Below the pieces are notes generated by a model. It was not told the DNA's origin and made no database searches. It saw nothing but the letters and a program-made list of their open reading frames with translations. 33,969 nt of DNA, taken from positions 1 through 33,969 of IMG/VR virus record IMGVR_UViG_3300012001_000026. The stretch is one strand, 5' to 3'. This document shows positions 6,436 through 12,661 of this stretch, piece by piece; position 1 is the first letter of the stretch, and the number at the start of each line of letters is the position of its first letter. The DNA comes from a virus. Both the position numbers and the translations under genes were made by a program.

Positions 6436-6932
6436 AGCTCATCATGGCGGTTTCGAAGGAAGGCTACGTGACCAGGTGCCTCGACGACGACATGAGTTGG
6501 ACCGGGCCGAGCGACAAGACGGCGTTCCGCCTGCTGACCTGCGTCGGCGGCCACATCGCGTGCGGGTCCCGGACCTGGGACAGGATGCCGCACCAGCTCC
6601 CCGGCCGCCACCTGGTCAAGCTGAGCACGTCCGCGCCGATCGGCCACGAGACCCCGACGCTCGACTGGTTCGAGAAGCACCACCCCGACGGCTGGCTGAT
6701 CGGGGGCCAGACGATCGCGCTCGAGGCGCTCAAGAAGGACCTGGTGGACCAGGCATTCATCGTGCACTCGTCGCGGCTCTGCTTCCCGACGGCGAGCGGC
6801 GACAGGTATACACTGGGTAGCCAGTACCACCTGCACGAGGACTACCAGCGGCACAACCCGCGGTGGCGGAAGTCGACGACCCTGGCCCTCGGCGACGTCG
6901 AGGTCGCCGTCTGGAACAGGCAGCGGCTGTGA
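6432..6932 (+). CDS. Dihydrofolate reductase-like protein
   Basis: 166 residues with the DHFR order of motifs: MKLIMAVSKEGYV at the N-terminus, MSWTGPSDKTAFRLLT with the catalytic acid (D28, equivalent to E. coli D27), CGSRTWDRMP and LPGR, then GWLIGGQTIALEAL, the GG NADPH loop. It reduces dihydrofolate to tetrahydrofolate, the carrier used by the TS-fold enzyme encoded ~0.7 kb upstream. A TS makes DHF, whereas a hydroxymethylase does not, so the pair does not decide the TS question; T4 carries both types plus a DHFR. It is coupled by ATGA at its start and GTGA at its end. Confidence 0.8.
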   Translation: MKLIMAVSKEGYVTRCLDDDMSWTGPSDKTAFRLLTCVGGHIACGSRTWDRMPHQLPGRHLVKLSTSAPIGHETPTLDWFEKHHPDGWLIGGQTIALEALKKDLVDQAFIVHSSRLCFPTASGDRYTLGSQYHLHEDYQRHNPRWRKSTTLALGDVEVAVWNRQRL

Positions 6933-7381
6933 GGGAGTCCTCCCTCTGGAAGTGGCTTCAGCAGGCCGAGGCCAAGCTCTACTTCACCCCGGACCTCCAC
7001 TGGCGGCGGATCGAGAACCTGGTCGCCGAGGGCGACCCGGACGTCGAGGGCTGCTACCGGGGCGTCTGCTTCAACATCGAGCTCAAGGTCGCGGACAGGC
7101 CCGCCAGGGAGACCACGCGCGTCCTCGGTCCCGCCGACATAAGGCCAAAGCAGATACCCTGGGCCAAGGCCAGGTGGACCGCGGGTGGATCGAGCTACTT
7201 CCTGATCCAGGTTGGATCCTCCGCCAAGGCGCACCGGTACCTAATCACCGGAGGACTCGCCGACAAGATCATCGGCGCTACGGAGCAGGAGCTCTACGAC
7301 AGGAGCATCATCGACCGGCACGCCGACCAGGTCGAGGTCCTCACGAACGCGTGCGCCTATCGTTCTCCTAGCCTTCCCTGA
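6929..7381 (+). CDS. PD-(D/E)XK nuclease-like protein
   Basis: 150 residues from GTG 6929, which overlaps the DHFR stop (GTGA). Core pattern: E29 in RRIENL, GDPDVEG (D36/D38), then CFNIELKVA with the E51-L-K53 catalytic pair, and IRPKQIPWAKARW followed by SSYFLIQVG. This order matches the PD-(D/E)XK fold of phage Holliday-junction-resolvase/VRR-NUC-like nucleases. It may process DNA junctions or ends in replication or recombination. The exact substrate is unknown. It is the last gene before a 61-base gap. Confidence 0.75.
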   Translation: MRESSLWKWLQQAEAKLYFTPDLHWRRIENLVAEGDPDVEGCYRGVCFNIELKVADRPARETTRVLGPADIRPKQIPWAKARWTAGGSSYFLIQVGSSAKAHRYLITGGLADKIIGATEQELYDRSIIDRHADQVEVLTNACAYRSPSLP

Positions 7382-7442
7382 ACGCGAGAATACGAAGGCC
7401 CGTCTCGCAATATACCCTCCGAACAATCATTGAGGGTCGAAC

Positions 7443-7859
7443 ATGGATTTGGAAGCGCTATGCGGGCTGACGATCGTCCAGCTGATAGAGGAGCACAACC
7501 GCCTCGTGGGCGATGATCAGGAGAAGAAGATCAAGACATGGAAGGACGACAAGACCGTCCTGGCGCAGAAGATCGTCGAGCTCCGGGACCTGGACAGGAA
7601 GCGCAGGTCGGCGAGGACCATCAAGTCGGCGGCATACGAGCTGCTCCTCCAGGTGGACTACCCGGACCACAACCAGAGGCCCGTCGGGCACTCCTATGAC
7701 GTCATCCTCGCGCGGCTGCGCGACGAGTTCCCGGACAGCAGCACGACGGACAAGTGCCTCAGGTGGTACGCCGTCCAGCTCAACCTCGACAACGCGCGGA
7801 TGCCGTGGCGCCCTCGCCGCGCGCCCAAGAAGAAGGTGAAGACAGATGTGGAAGCATAG
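7443..7859 (+). CDS. 'LRWY'-family protein C, paralogue of the 10301-10852 gene
   Basis: 138 residues; start ATG 7443 behind GAGGG. The N-terminal part (LTIVQLIEEHNRLVGDD... IKTWKDDKTVLAQKIVEL) matches the N-terminus of the minus-strand protein at 10301-10852 (LKTAELVAIYNGVSGKPAI...). The C-terminal module reads YDVILARLRDEFPDSSTTD then KCLRWYAVQLN. It ends in a Lys/Arg tail. Function unknown. A 61-base gap before it may hold a weak promoter, but none is convincing. It overlaps the next gene by 14 bases. Confidence 0.8.
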   Translation: MDLEALCGLTIVQLIEEHNRLVGDDQEKKIKTWKDDKTVLAQKIVELRDLDRKRRSARTIKSAAYELLLQVDYPDHNQRPVGHSYDVILARLRDEFPDSSTTDKCLRWYAVQLNLDNARMPWRPRRAPKKKVKTDVEA

Positions 7860-8019
7860 CGTAGACTGGTTCGTCGGCACGGAGCTCGAGATGTGCCGCA
7901 AGATGGACGACCACCAGCGGCACTACGAGATCCTCTCGGTCCAGCTCGTAGAGACGTTCGTGGACCTGGCCGACCTGAAGCACCGCTGGCTGTTCGTCAT
8001 GAGGAAGATGCCGTCGTGA
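7846..8019 (+). CDS. Small hypothetical protein (57 aa)
   Basis: ATG 7846 lies 8 bases after AAGGTG and the frame reads MWKHSVDWFVGTELEMC to TGA 8017-8019. The product is short, acidic-to-neutral and probably helical (QRHYEILSVQLVETFVDLADL). No family recognised. The stop overlaps the GTG of the next gene, continuing the coupled arrangement, which supports it being real. Confidence 0.6.
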   Translation: MWKHSVDWFVGTELEMCRKMDDHQRHYEILSVQLVETFVDLADLKHRWLFVMRKMPS

Positions 8020-8141
8020 GGTGCCTGGTCTGCTGGTTCACGGACCACATCTGGAAGAACATGGGCACAGCCCTCTCGCACCCGGGCCATCAGATGGAAC
8101 GCTGCGAGCGCTGCGGGGCGAGAAGGAGCATTCGTCGATGA
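8016..8141 (+). CDS. Zinc-ribbon-like small protein (41 aa)
   Basis: GTG 8016 overlaps the previous stop and the frame ends in an ATGA overlap at 8138. The product has two knuckles, CLVC near the N-terminus and CERC near the C-terminus, separated by 28 residues containing several His, as in a minimal zinc ribbon. Very short, so the call rests on the paired C-x-x-C motifs and the coupling on both sides. Partner unknown. Confidence 0.55.
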   Translation: MRCLVCWFTDHIWKNMGTALSHPGHQMERCERCGARRSIRR

Positions 8142-8440
8142 AGCAGGTCAGGACGAGGATCGCGGGCTTCAACCACCACGACGGCGCGCCGAAGGCGCTC
8201 ATGACCATGCGGCCTCAGACGCGGCTGCTGCTCGTGCCGGAGCCGAAGAACCCGCACGACAGGAACGCCATCAGGATCATCACGACGGCGGGACAGATGC
8301 TCGGCTACGTGCCGACCGTCGACGCCCCCGGCGTGCACGAGCGCCTCAGGGACAAGAACGTGCACGTGAGGTGCTTCAAGACGACGGACACGTTCAACTC
8401 GATCGCAATCCAGTATGAAGAAGGAGATCCCCTAGCATGA
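8138..8440 (+). CDS. Stand-alone HIRAN domain protein
   Basis: 100 residues. Almost the whole protein is a HIRAN domain: RIAGFNHHD, then LLLVPEPKNPHDRNAIRI (the diagnostic E-P-x-N-x-x-D-x-N-A-I), GQMLGYVPTVDAPGVHERL and a C-terminal strand pair. HIRAN domains bind 3' ssDNA ends and are usually fused to SNF2 helicases (HLTF/Rad5). Here the domain is separate, but a SNF2-like helicase fragment lies at the start of the window. It may target DNA ends or forks. Joined by ATGA at both ends. Confidence 0.8.
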   Translation: MKQVRTRIAGFNHHDGAPKALMTMRPQTRLLLVPEPKNPHDRNAIRIITTAGQMLGYVPTVDAPGVHERLRDKNVHVRCFKTTDTFNSIAIQYEEGDPLA

Positions 8441-9015
8441 AGAAGCCAAAGACGTACCGAGTGCAGTCCTTCATCGGCCTAGAGCTCAAGGGCCTCTCGG
8501 AGGGGGCCATGCGCCGGGTGGAGCTGTCCCCCGAGATCGTTGCCGCCCTCGCGGAGACGTACCGCCTCGAGCTCGCCAAGCTCGACATATTTGCCTACCC
8601 CCGGGTCATGAGGGCGGAGGAGGTCAGGGCGGCCTACCTGGACGGACCCATCAACCACATCCCCATGAACGAGCAGGTGCTCGTCACCGGCGCTCGACCC
8701 TGGGAGCCAGGTCGCCCGCTGCGCCAGTTCGTGCGGGGCTTCCTCCGCGACCACCTGGGCACGAGCAAGATCGTCGCCCACCTGCTGGCGGACCTGTTCA
8801 TGAAGCGCTGGGATACGGCGAAGACCGACGGTACGGCCAGGCGGTACGCCGAGGAGATGGACGACAAGCACACGCTGGCGGCCACGTTCGACCGCGAGGC
8901 GGCGGAGGCGACCGACAAGATGCTGGGGATGACCGACCGGGCTAAGGCCGACATGGTGTTCCCGGACCGTCCGTTCTTCGACCCGAGCAGCCGGCTGTTC
9001 AGCGCAGGACGCTGA
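8437..9015 (+). CDS. Hypothetical protein (192 aa), last gene of the plus operon
   Basis: Starts at ATG 8437 overlapping the HIRAN stop, with AAGGAGA upstream. The product is alpha-helical and charged (LSPEIVAALAETYRLELAKL; ARRYAEEMDDKHTLAATFD; EATDKMLGMTDRAKADM) with a PxRPFFDPSSRLFSAG tail. No family recognised and no membrane segment. It is followed directly by a strong terminator, so it ends the early operon. Confidence 0.75.
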   Translation: MKKPKTYRVQSFIGLELKGLSEGAMRRVELSPEIVAALAETYRLELAKLDIFAYPRVMRAEEVRAAYLDGPINHIPMNEQVLVTGARPWEPGRPLRQFVRGFLRDHLGTSKIVAHLLADLFMKRWDTAKTDGTARRYAEEMDDKHTLAATFDREAAEATDKMLGMTDRAKADMVFPDRPFFDPSSRLFSAGR

Positions 9016-9042
9016 ACGGTTCTACAGAACCAAGGCCTAAAC

Positions 9043-9090
9043 GGCCCCGGAGGATAGGCTCGACCACCTGTCCTCCGGGGCCTCGTTTTT
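9043..9090 (+). terminator. Strong intrinsic terminator at the meeting point of plus and minus operons
   Basis: GGCCCCGGAGGA (9043-9054) pairs with TCCTCCGGGGCC (9071-9082), and the stem can extend inward (TAGG/CCTG with a wobble). It is followed by TCG and TTTTT (9086-9090). It ends the plus operon. The minus operon stops at 9102 and may use the same stem, though its downstream side is only weakly T-rich. A smaller hairpin GGTTCT/AGAACC lies at 9018-9031. Confidence 0.85.
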
Positions 9091-9101
9091 ACCTGGGACT
9101 C

Positions 9102-9344
9102 CTAGCTTAACCCAGCAAACCAGCGTCCACCAGCTTTCCCCAGACGCGCTCCTGCACGGCCTCGAGCGACGGGCCAGACGACGACGCCCTTCGACGCGTC
9201 GTCGGTCGTGTGGTAGGTCCGCCACTCCCAGACGATGCTGTCCGGGCGGTACTTCTCGATGGTGGCGAGGACGATGCCCGACTGGTCCCTCAGGACCCAG
9301 GCCTCGATGGGTCCGGTCAGCTTGCTCCATTCGGTGTTCTTCAT
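9102..9344 (-). CDS. Hypothetical protein (80 aa)
   Basis: ATG at 9344-9342 overlaps the stop of the upstream gene (ATGA). The product MKNTEWSKLTGPIEAWVL... is Trp-rich with short strands (SGIVLATIEKYRPDSIVWEW, TYHTTDDASKGVVVW), a likely small beta fold. A longer frame exists upstream but only as a shadow of the 9341-9829 gene. No family recognised. Last gene of the minus operon before the shared terminator. Confidence 0.7.
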   Translation of the reverse strand: MKNTEWSKLTGPIEAWVLRDQSGIVLATIEKYRPDSIVWEWRTYHTTDDASKGVVVWPVARGRAGARLGKAGGRWFAGLS

Positions 9345-9829
9345 CCGAACATCCCCGGGAACTCCACCGAGAACTCGGTGTGCTCCATCAGCTCCTCGTT
9401 CAGGTCCTCCGCCTTCTGCTCGCGCTCGTCGGCCTCGGCCTGCTTGCCGTCCAGGGCCCCCGCGGCCTTCGTCTCGGCCGCGGCGGTGCGGTAGGCGTCG
9501 ATCGCCTCGACCGCGGCCTGGAGCAGGGTCTGGGCGTTGGAGAACCGCACGTCGCGGGAGGGACCCTTCCGCTTGTCCTTGTTCACCATCTCCACGCACT
9601 CGACGGCGAGGTCCTTGACGTGATCGGGGACCTCGGGCGGCTCGTCGTGCTGCTCGAGCTCGTCCGCCGCCTCGGTGGCCACCTCGCACTTGGGCATGTG
9701 GCCCATGTTGGCGCTCTCCATGTTGTCGGCGGTCTCGCGCATCTCCTCCGCCAGCTCCTCGAACACCGCGAAGGCGTCGTTGATCGCCCCCTCGACGGTC
9801 GTCTTGATCGGCTTAGGCTTGTAGGCCAT
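9341..9829 (-). CDS. Hypothetical helical protein (162 aa)
   Basis: Strongly acidic and helical: AINDAFAVFEELAEEMRETA, EATEAADELEQ-type stretches, and a C-terminal coiled-coil-like segment (KQAEADEREQKAEDLNEELM). No recognised domain. A GDK-type basic loop (VNKDKRKGPSRDVRF) lies mid-protein. It overlaps the upstream gene by 17 bases and the downstream gene by 4, so it is co-translated with them. Function unknown; a dimerising scaffold or binding protein would fit the composition. Confidence 0.75.
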   Translation of the reverse strand: MAYKPKPIKTTVEGAINDAFAVFEELAEEMRETADNMESANMGHMPKCEVATEAADELEQHDEPPEVPDHVKDLAVECVEMVNKDKRKGPSRDVRFSNAQTLLQAAVEAIDAYRTAAAETKAAGALDGKQAEADEREQKAEDLNEELMEHTEFSVEFPGMFG

Positions 9830-10007
9830 CTTGGTCTCCCTTCTCTGGTTTCACGAACGACTTATGGAACGCCGAGCGGGACGACGGCTTGTTGCCATCG
9901 AACCGCACTATCCAGCAGCTCTTGTCGCGGGACTCGCCGATGACGATCCCGTGACGGTTGCCCCGATGGTCAACCCCGACGAGTCGGAACTTGTCGCCCT
10001 TCTTCAT
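9813..10007 (-). CDS. Small SH3/KOW-like basic protein (64 aa)
   Basis: Starts at ATG 10007, overlapping the stop of the membrane protein gene upstream. MKKGDKFRLVGVDHRG... IVIGESRDKSCWIVRFDG reads as a five-strand SH3-like barrel with a basic tail (HKSFVKPEKGDQ). The frame is open upstream, but that part overlaps the neighbouring gene. It may bind nucleic acid or protein; no family call is safe. Confidence 0.65.
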   Translation of the reverse strand: MKKGDKFRLVGVDHRGNRHGIVIGESRDKSCWIVRFDGNKPSSRSAFHKSFVKPEKGDQDGLQA

Positions 10008-10228
10008 AGCCCGAGGCACCGTCGGGCGCGGTTCGTGTGGCGTGGATAGTTCTCCCACAGCCAGTCGTCCTGGTTCCCCATCGGGGAACCGGCCGCCTTA
10101 TAGTTGGCGGCGACGCGGCTGCAGAAGTCCCCGCCGTGACGGGCGTAGCTGAACGTCAAAACCAAAGCCAACGCAGAGACCGCCAGCGCGGTAACGGCGA
10201 GGGTCGGGACGCATGAGGAAAGTCGCAA
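10004..10228 (-). CDS. Small membrane or exported protein (74 aa)
   Basis: TTG start at 10228, 6 bases after a strong AAGGAGA site; no ATG is available. Residues ~9-28 form a hydrophobic helix (TLAVTALAVSALALVLTF) after a short N-terminus, followed by a polar domain with two Cys (DFCSRVAAN and RRCLGL) that could form a disulfide. A signal anchor is most likely; there is no clear lipobox. Coupled to the next gene by ATGA. Role unknown. Confidence 0.65.
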   Translation of the reverse strand: MRLSSCVPTLAVTALAVSALALVLTFSYARHGGDFCSRVAANYKAAGSPMGNQDDWLWENYPRHTNRARRCLGL

Positions 10229-10300
10229 GGGAAGTCTCCTTGGCTGCGCAGCTGTCGATCGGCTGCTGGGATCCGGTCGGGCACTCGTCCTTGGTCGTCC

Positions 10301-10852
10301 TCACGCCGCGACGGCCGTCTTCGGGCGGATCGGCATCACGACGCGCTCCTTGCCGGTCTGCTTGTTCAGCTTCGTCGCGTACCAGCGGAGGCAGTTGAGC
10401 GACGTCTCGGCCTCGGGGAACTTCTCCTGGACCTTGGCGAGGATCTTGCCGTAGGGAAGGCCGAGCGGTCGCTTCGACTTCTCGTCGGTGCCGCGGACCT
10501 CGAGCAGCAGCTTCTCGCACAGCTCGCGGATGGCGCCGCGCTTGACGCCGTCGGCCTTCGCCTTCTTCTTGGCTGCGGCCTTCTTGGCGGGCTTCTCCTT
10601 GGTCGGCGGCTCGGCGTGGTCCACCGGACGTCCGACCTGCTTACCGAGCTCGTCGGCGGGCGCCTCGAAGTCCGTCATCCGCTCGGACGGTCCGGCGGAC
10701 TCGTAGAAGTAGTCCTCCGGGGCGGTCTTGAGGATGGAGGCGATGAGGTCGGCGACCTTCCGCTTCCACTTCGCGATGGCGGGTTTCCCCGACACTCCGT
10801 TATAGATTGCGACCAGTTCAGCAGTCTTGAGTCCGTTGAGTGCTGTCGACAT
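10301..10852 (-). CDS. 'LRWY'-family protein D (183 aa)
   Basis: ATG 10852 follows AAGGAG. The N-terminus LNGLKTAELVAIYNGVSGK parallels protein C on the plus strand (7443-7859). The middle is a Lys/Ala-rich linker (KEKPAKKAAAKKKAKADG). The C-terminus has AIRELCEKLLLEV, YGKILAKVQEKFPEAETS and LNCLRWYATKLNKQTG. The basic linker and repeated module suggest nucleic-acid contact, without proof. A 66-base gap separates it from the upstream gene. Confidence 0.8.
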   Translation of the reverse strand: MSTALNGLKTAELVAIYNGVSGKPAIAKWKRKVADLIASILKTAPEDYFYESAGPSERMTDFEAPADELGKQVGRPVDHAEPPTKEKPAKKAAAKKKAKADGVKRGAIRELCEKLLLEVRGTDEKSKRPLGLPYGKILAKVQEKFPEAETSLNCLRWYATKLNKQTGKERVVMPIRPKTAVAA

Positions 10853-10918
10853 TGGGTAACTCCTTGGTGTGTATCCCTTAATGGTATATCAAGGGGTTGG
10901 TGAAGGGAATGGACTAAC

Positions 10919-11407
10919 TCACTTTGCCGGGCGGTTGGTGGGGACCTTCCGACCCTGCTTCCTCATCTCGGTCTCGTACCAGCGTAGGGACGCGACCGTC
11001 GTCTTCGAGTTCGGGTACCGCATCGCGATGGCCAAGATGACCCAATGGTAGGAGTACGGTCCGACGCCGACGAGGTCGCGGAGGAGGAGCTGTCTGGCGT
11101 AGTTGCCCAACGTTCCCGGCGCTCCGGTAGTCGAGGCGGCGTAGGCCTTCGAGGCGGCGTAGGCCTTCTTCGTCCGGGCGATCTGGTCCGCGAAAAGATC
11201 CCGAGTCTGCGGGCTAGGCGCGGCGACCCGGTTTCCGTCGAAGCCCCAGCCCTTCGGCCACACGGAGGCGACGGCACTCACTGGTATCTCGTACTTCGCC
11301 ATGAGCTTGACCGCCGTCTCGACGGCGGAGGCCTCCTCGCCAACCGTCGCTCCGCGAGCGACGGTCTTGGCGAGGACAGCCTTGATTAGGTTCAGCTTGC
11401 TGCTCAT
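10919..11407 (-). CDS. DUF2786-like domain fused to 'LRWY' module (family member E, 162 aa)
   Basis: Start ATG 11407 in an ATGA overlap. Residues 1-50 (KAVLAKTVARGATVGEEAS, AVKLMAKYEIPVSAV) resemble the N-terminal helix pair of DUF2786 proteins. A linker contains an in-frame KAYAAS duplication. The C-terminal module is YARQLLLRDLVGV, YHWVILAIAMRYPNSKTTV, ASLRWYETEMRKQGRKVP, nearest in sequence to member A. DUF2786 function is unknown. The gene shows that the same module is attached to different N-terminal parts. Confidence 0.8.
   Translation of the reverse strand: MSSKLNLIKAVLAKTVARGATVGEEASAVETAVKLMAKYEIPVSAVASVWPKGWGFDGNRVAAPSPQTRDLFADQIARTKKAYAASKAYAASTTGAPGTLGNYARQLLLRDLVGVGPYSYHWVILAIAMRYPNSKTTVASLRWYETEMRKQGRKVPTNRPAK
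11133..11168. repeat. 18-bp in-frame tandem repeat
   Basis: GAGGCGGCGTAGGCCTTC occurs twice back to back (11133-11150, 11151-11168). On the minus strand it encodes a duplicated KAYAAS hexapeptide in the linker of the DUF2786-like/LRWY protein. Confidence 0.9.
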
Positions 11408-11661
11408 TGGACCACGGTCTCCGTCACGAGATAGCACTCGTCGATGGCACTCAAGGGTCGGCAAAAGGCCCTCGAGAAGTCATCGTTCCAGTCGAGGCCG
11501 GGAAATACCTGACGGTCGCTGCTGTTGGGATCCACCATCGCCTCGAACAGTTCCGAGGCGTGTCCCTCCACCGCCCGAACGGCGGAGGTCTTCGTTCGGA
11601 ACGAGGTGACGAAGGGCGTCACCTCGTTCTCGCAGATGTGGGTGATTGTCCAGACCTTCAT
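11404..11661 (-). CDS. Hypothetical protein (85 aa)
   Basis: ATG 11661 lies ~10 bases after AAGGAGA. MKVWTITHICENEVTPFVTS begins like a small alpha/beta protein; the rest is acidic (FEAMVDPNSSDRQVFPGLDW, NDDFSRAFCRPLSAIDE). No recognised family. It overlaps the downstream gene (ATGA) and lies 4 bases after the upstream gene. Confidence 0.7.
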   Translation of the reverse strand: MKVWTITHICENEVTPFVTSFRTKTSAVRAVEGHASELFEAMVDPNSSDRQVFPGLDWNDDFSRAFCRPLSAIDECYLVTETVVQ

Positions 11662-11665
11662 GGGG

Positions 11666-11887
11666 TCAAATCTCCTTGACTTCGACGCTCACGATGCGGA
11701 CGATCTTTTTCGTGTCGCGGTTGATGAGGTCACGCCCAATGTTGCGGCGATCGAGGATCGCGTGGTTGTTGGCGGTCACGAGGCTCCGCGTCTCGAAGCG
11801 ACGGACCTTGCCGTCGGCGTAGGTCGTCACGACCTCGTGGGTCTTCGGCATCGCTTGGATGTAGGCGATAAGGTCTTCGGTCTTCAT
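11666..11887 (-). CDS. Hypothetical protein (73 aa), first gene of the minus operon
   Basis: Start ATG 11887 with GGAGA upstream. MKTEDLIAYIQAMPKTHEVV then YADGKVRRFETRSLVTANN and KKIVRIVSVEVKEI suggest a helix followed by a small beta sheet. No family recognised. It lies directly behind the left-facing promoter-like block at 11905-11944, giving a predicted leader of only about 20 bases. Confidence 0.7.
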   Translation of the reverse strand: MKTEDLIAYIQAMPKTHEVVTTYADGKVRRFETRSLVTANNHAILDRRNIGRDLINRDTKKIVRIVSVEVKEI

Positions 11888-11904
11888 AACCAGTCTCCGT
11901 CGTT

Positions 11905-11944
11905 TCGATCTTCAAAGGATAGTCCCCCTCCCAGCGTTTGTACA
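11905..11944 (-). promoter_or_regulatory. Left-facing promoter-like block of the divergent control region
   Basis: Read on the minus strand, this 40-bp block matches the right-facing block (12109-12148) at 35 of 40 positions. It offers a -35-like TGTACA, 17 bases, and a -10-like TATCCT, with a conserved GGGGGACTATCCTTT core and a conserved AGATCGA where transcription would begin. It points at the 11887-9102 operon. Confidence 0.6.
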
Positions 11945-11970
11945 TGGGGAACTTCGGAGACGATGGGATA

Positions 11971-11990
11971 TGGCTAACGCCTGGCTAACG
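11971..11990. repeat. Direct repeat TGGCTAACG x2, 11-bp period
   Basis: TGGCTAACG at 11971-11979 and again at 11982-11990 puts both copies on the same face of the helix, as for a repressor or initiator pair. They sit between the two divergent promoter-like blocks. Confidence 0.5.
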
Positions 11991-12108
11991 GGAACCAACA
12001 CTGGGACAGTTCTCCTCCACTCTCTATATACGCCCGTATGGGACCTTTGGACCAACATCCCCTATTAGGCCCATATCAGCCATAAAGGAATGGGGATGAA
12101 CAAGGGGG

Positions 12109-12148
12109 TGTACAAATACTGGGAAGGGGACTATCCTTTATAGATCGA
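12109..12148 (+). promoter_or_regulatory. Right-facing promoter-like block of the divergent control region
   Basis: Mirror copy of 11905-11944: TGTACA (12109-12114), 17-bp spacer containing CTGGGAAGGGGAC, TATCCT (12132-12137) and AGATCGA (12142-12148). It points at the plus operon starting at 12187, leaving a leader of about 40 bases. Between the two blocks (11945-12108) there is no gene; the stretch is AT-richer than the surroundings and also holds GGACCTTTGGACC and the 11-bp-period repeats. Confidence 0.6.
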
Positions 12149-12186
12149 TGGCAGGGCATAATGTCCCTTGGCAATAGGATTTGAAA

Positions 12187-12501
12187 ATGACGATCAAGGT
12201 TCAACTAGGCGCCGCACGCACCATCAAGAAGCATTTCGTCGAGGTCAGAAGCCTCCTCGAGGCCTCGGAGGTTGTCTCCAAATTCATTGGCAATAACGAC
12301 TGCACCGCGGGTTGCGGTTCGGACTGGAACGTCTTCAACGGCGGCGACATATTCATCGACGACGAGAAGGCCGCGCACGTCTCCTACAACGGACGCGTTT
12401 GGGACCTCGATCAGAGGGAAGTCGTTCTCGGTTTCGAGAAGGCGTACCGTAAGGCAGAGGCGATAAACAACCTCAAGTGCCTGCAGGCCGACGGCAGGTG
12501 A
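12187..12501 (+). CDS. Hypothetical protein (104 aa), first gene of the small plus operon
   Basis: ATG 12187 follows ATAGGA; an in-frame TTG at 12181 would add two residues. MTIKVQLGAARTIKKHFVEV starts as an alpha/beta fold; the centre has CTAGCGSDWNVFNGGDIFID with two Cys, then VSYNGRVWDLDQREVVLGF. No family recognised. It is transcribed away from the minus operon out of the shared control region. Confidence 0.7.
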   Translation: MTIKVQLGAARTIKKHFVEVRSLLEASEVVSKFIGNNDCTAGCGSDWNVFNGGDIFIDDEKAAHVSYNGRVWDLDQREVVLGFEKAYRKAEAINNLKCLQADGR

Positions 12502-12504
12502 GTG

Positions 12505-12660
12505 ATGAAGTTCGTTCTTCAGTCTTTCAATGGGCACACTTGGTGCACCATCTCGAAGCCCCGCGACGAGGAGAAGCAACGCGAGCGATACGCTGCCCTC
12601 CTCAGGGCAGTCCCAGAGGCCAAGGACCGTCTCCGCATCGCGTTGGTGGAGGGTCAGTGA
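12505..12660 (+). CDS. Very small protein (51 aa)
   Basis: ATG 12505 behind AGGTGAG, reading MKFVLQSFNGHTWCTISKP and a charged helix (KQRERYAALLRAVPEAKDR) to TGA 12658-12660. Three bases separate it from the upstream stop, and one base separates its stop from the next ATG. Short, but position and ribosome site support it. Function unknown. Confidence 0.55.
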   Translation: MKFVLQSFNGHTWCTISKPRDEEKQRERYAALLRAVPEAKDRLRIALVEGQ

Positions 12661-12661
12661 C

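Noticed and set aside
10098-10304. Possible small minus-strand gene starting with GTG in a GTGA overlap after the 10301-10852 gene
   Set aside because: Most of it lies out of frame over the membrane protein gene (10004-10228), which has a far better ribosome site; the residues look like shadow.
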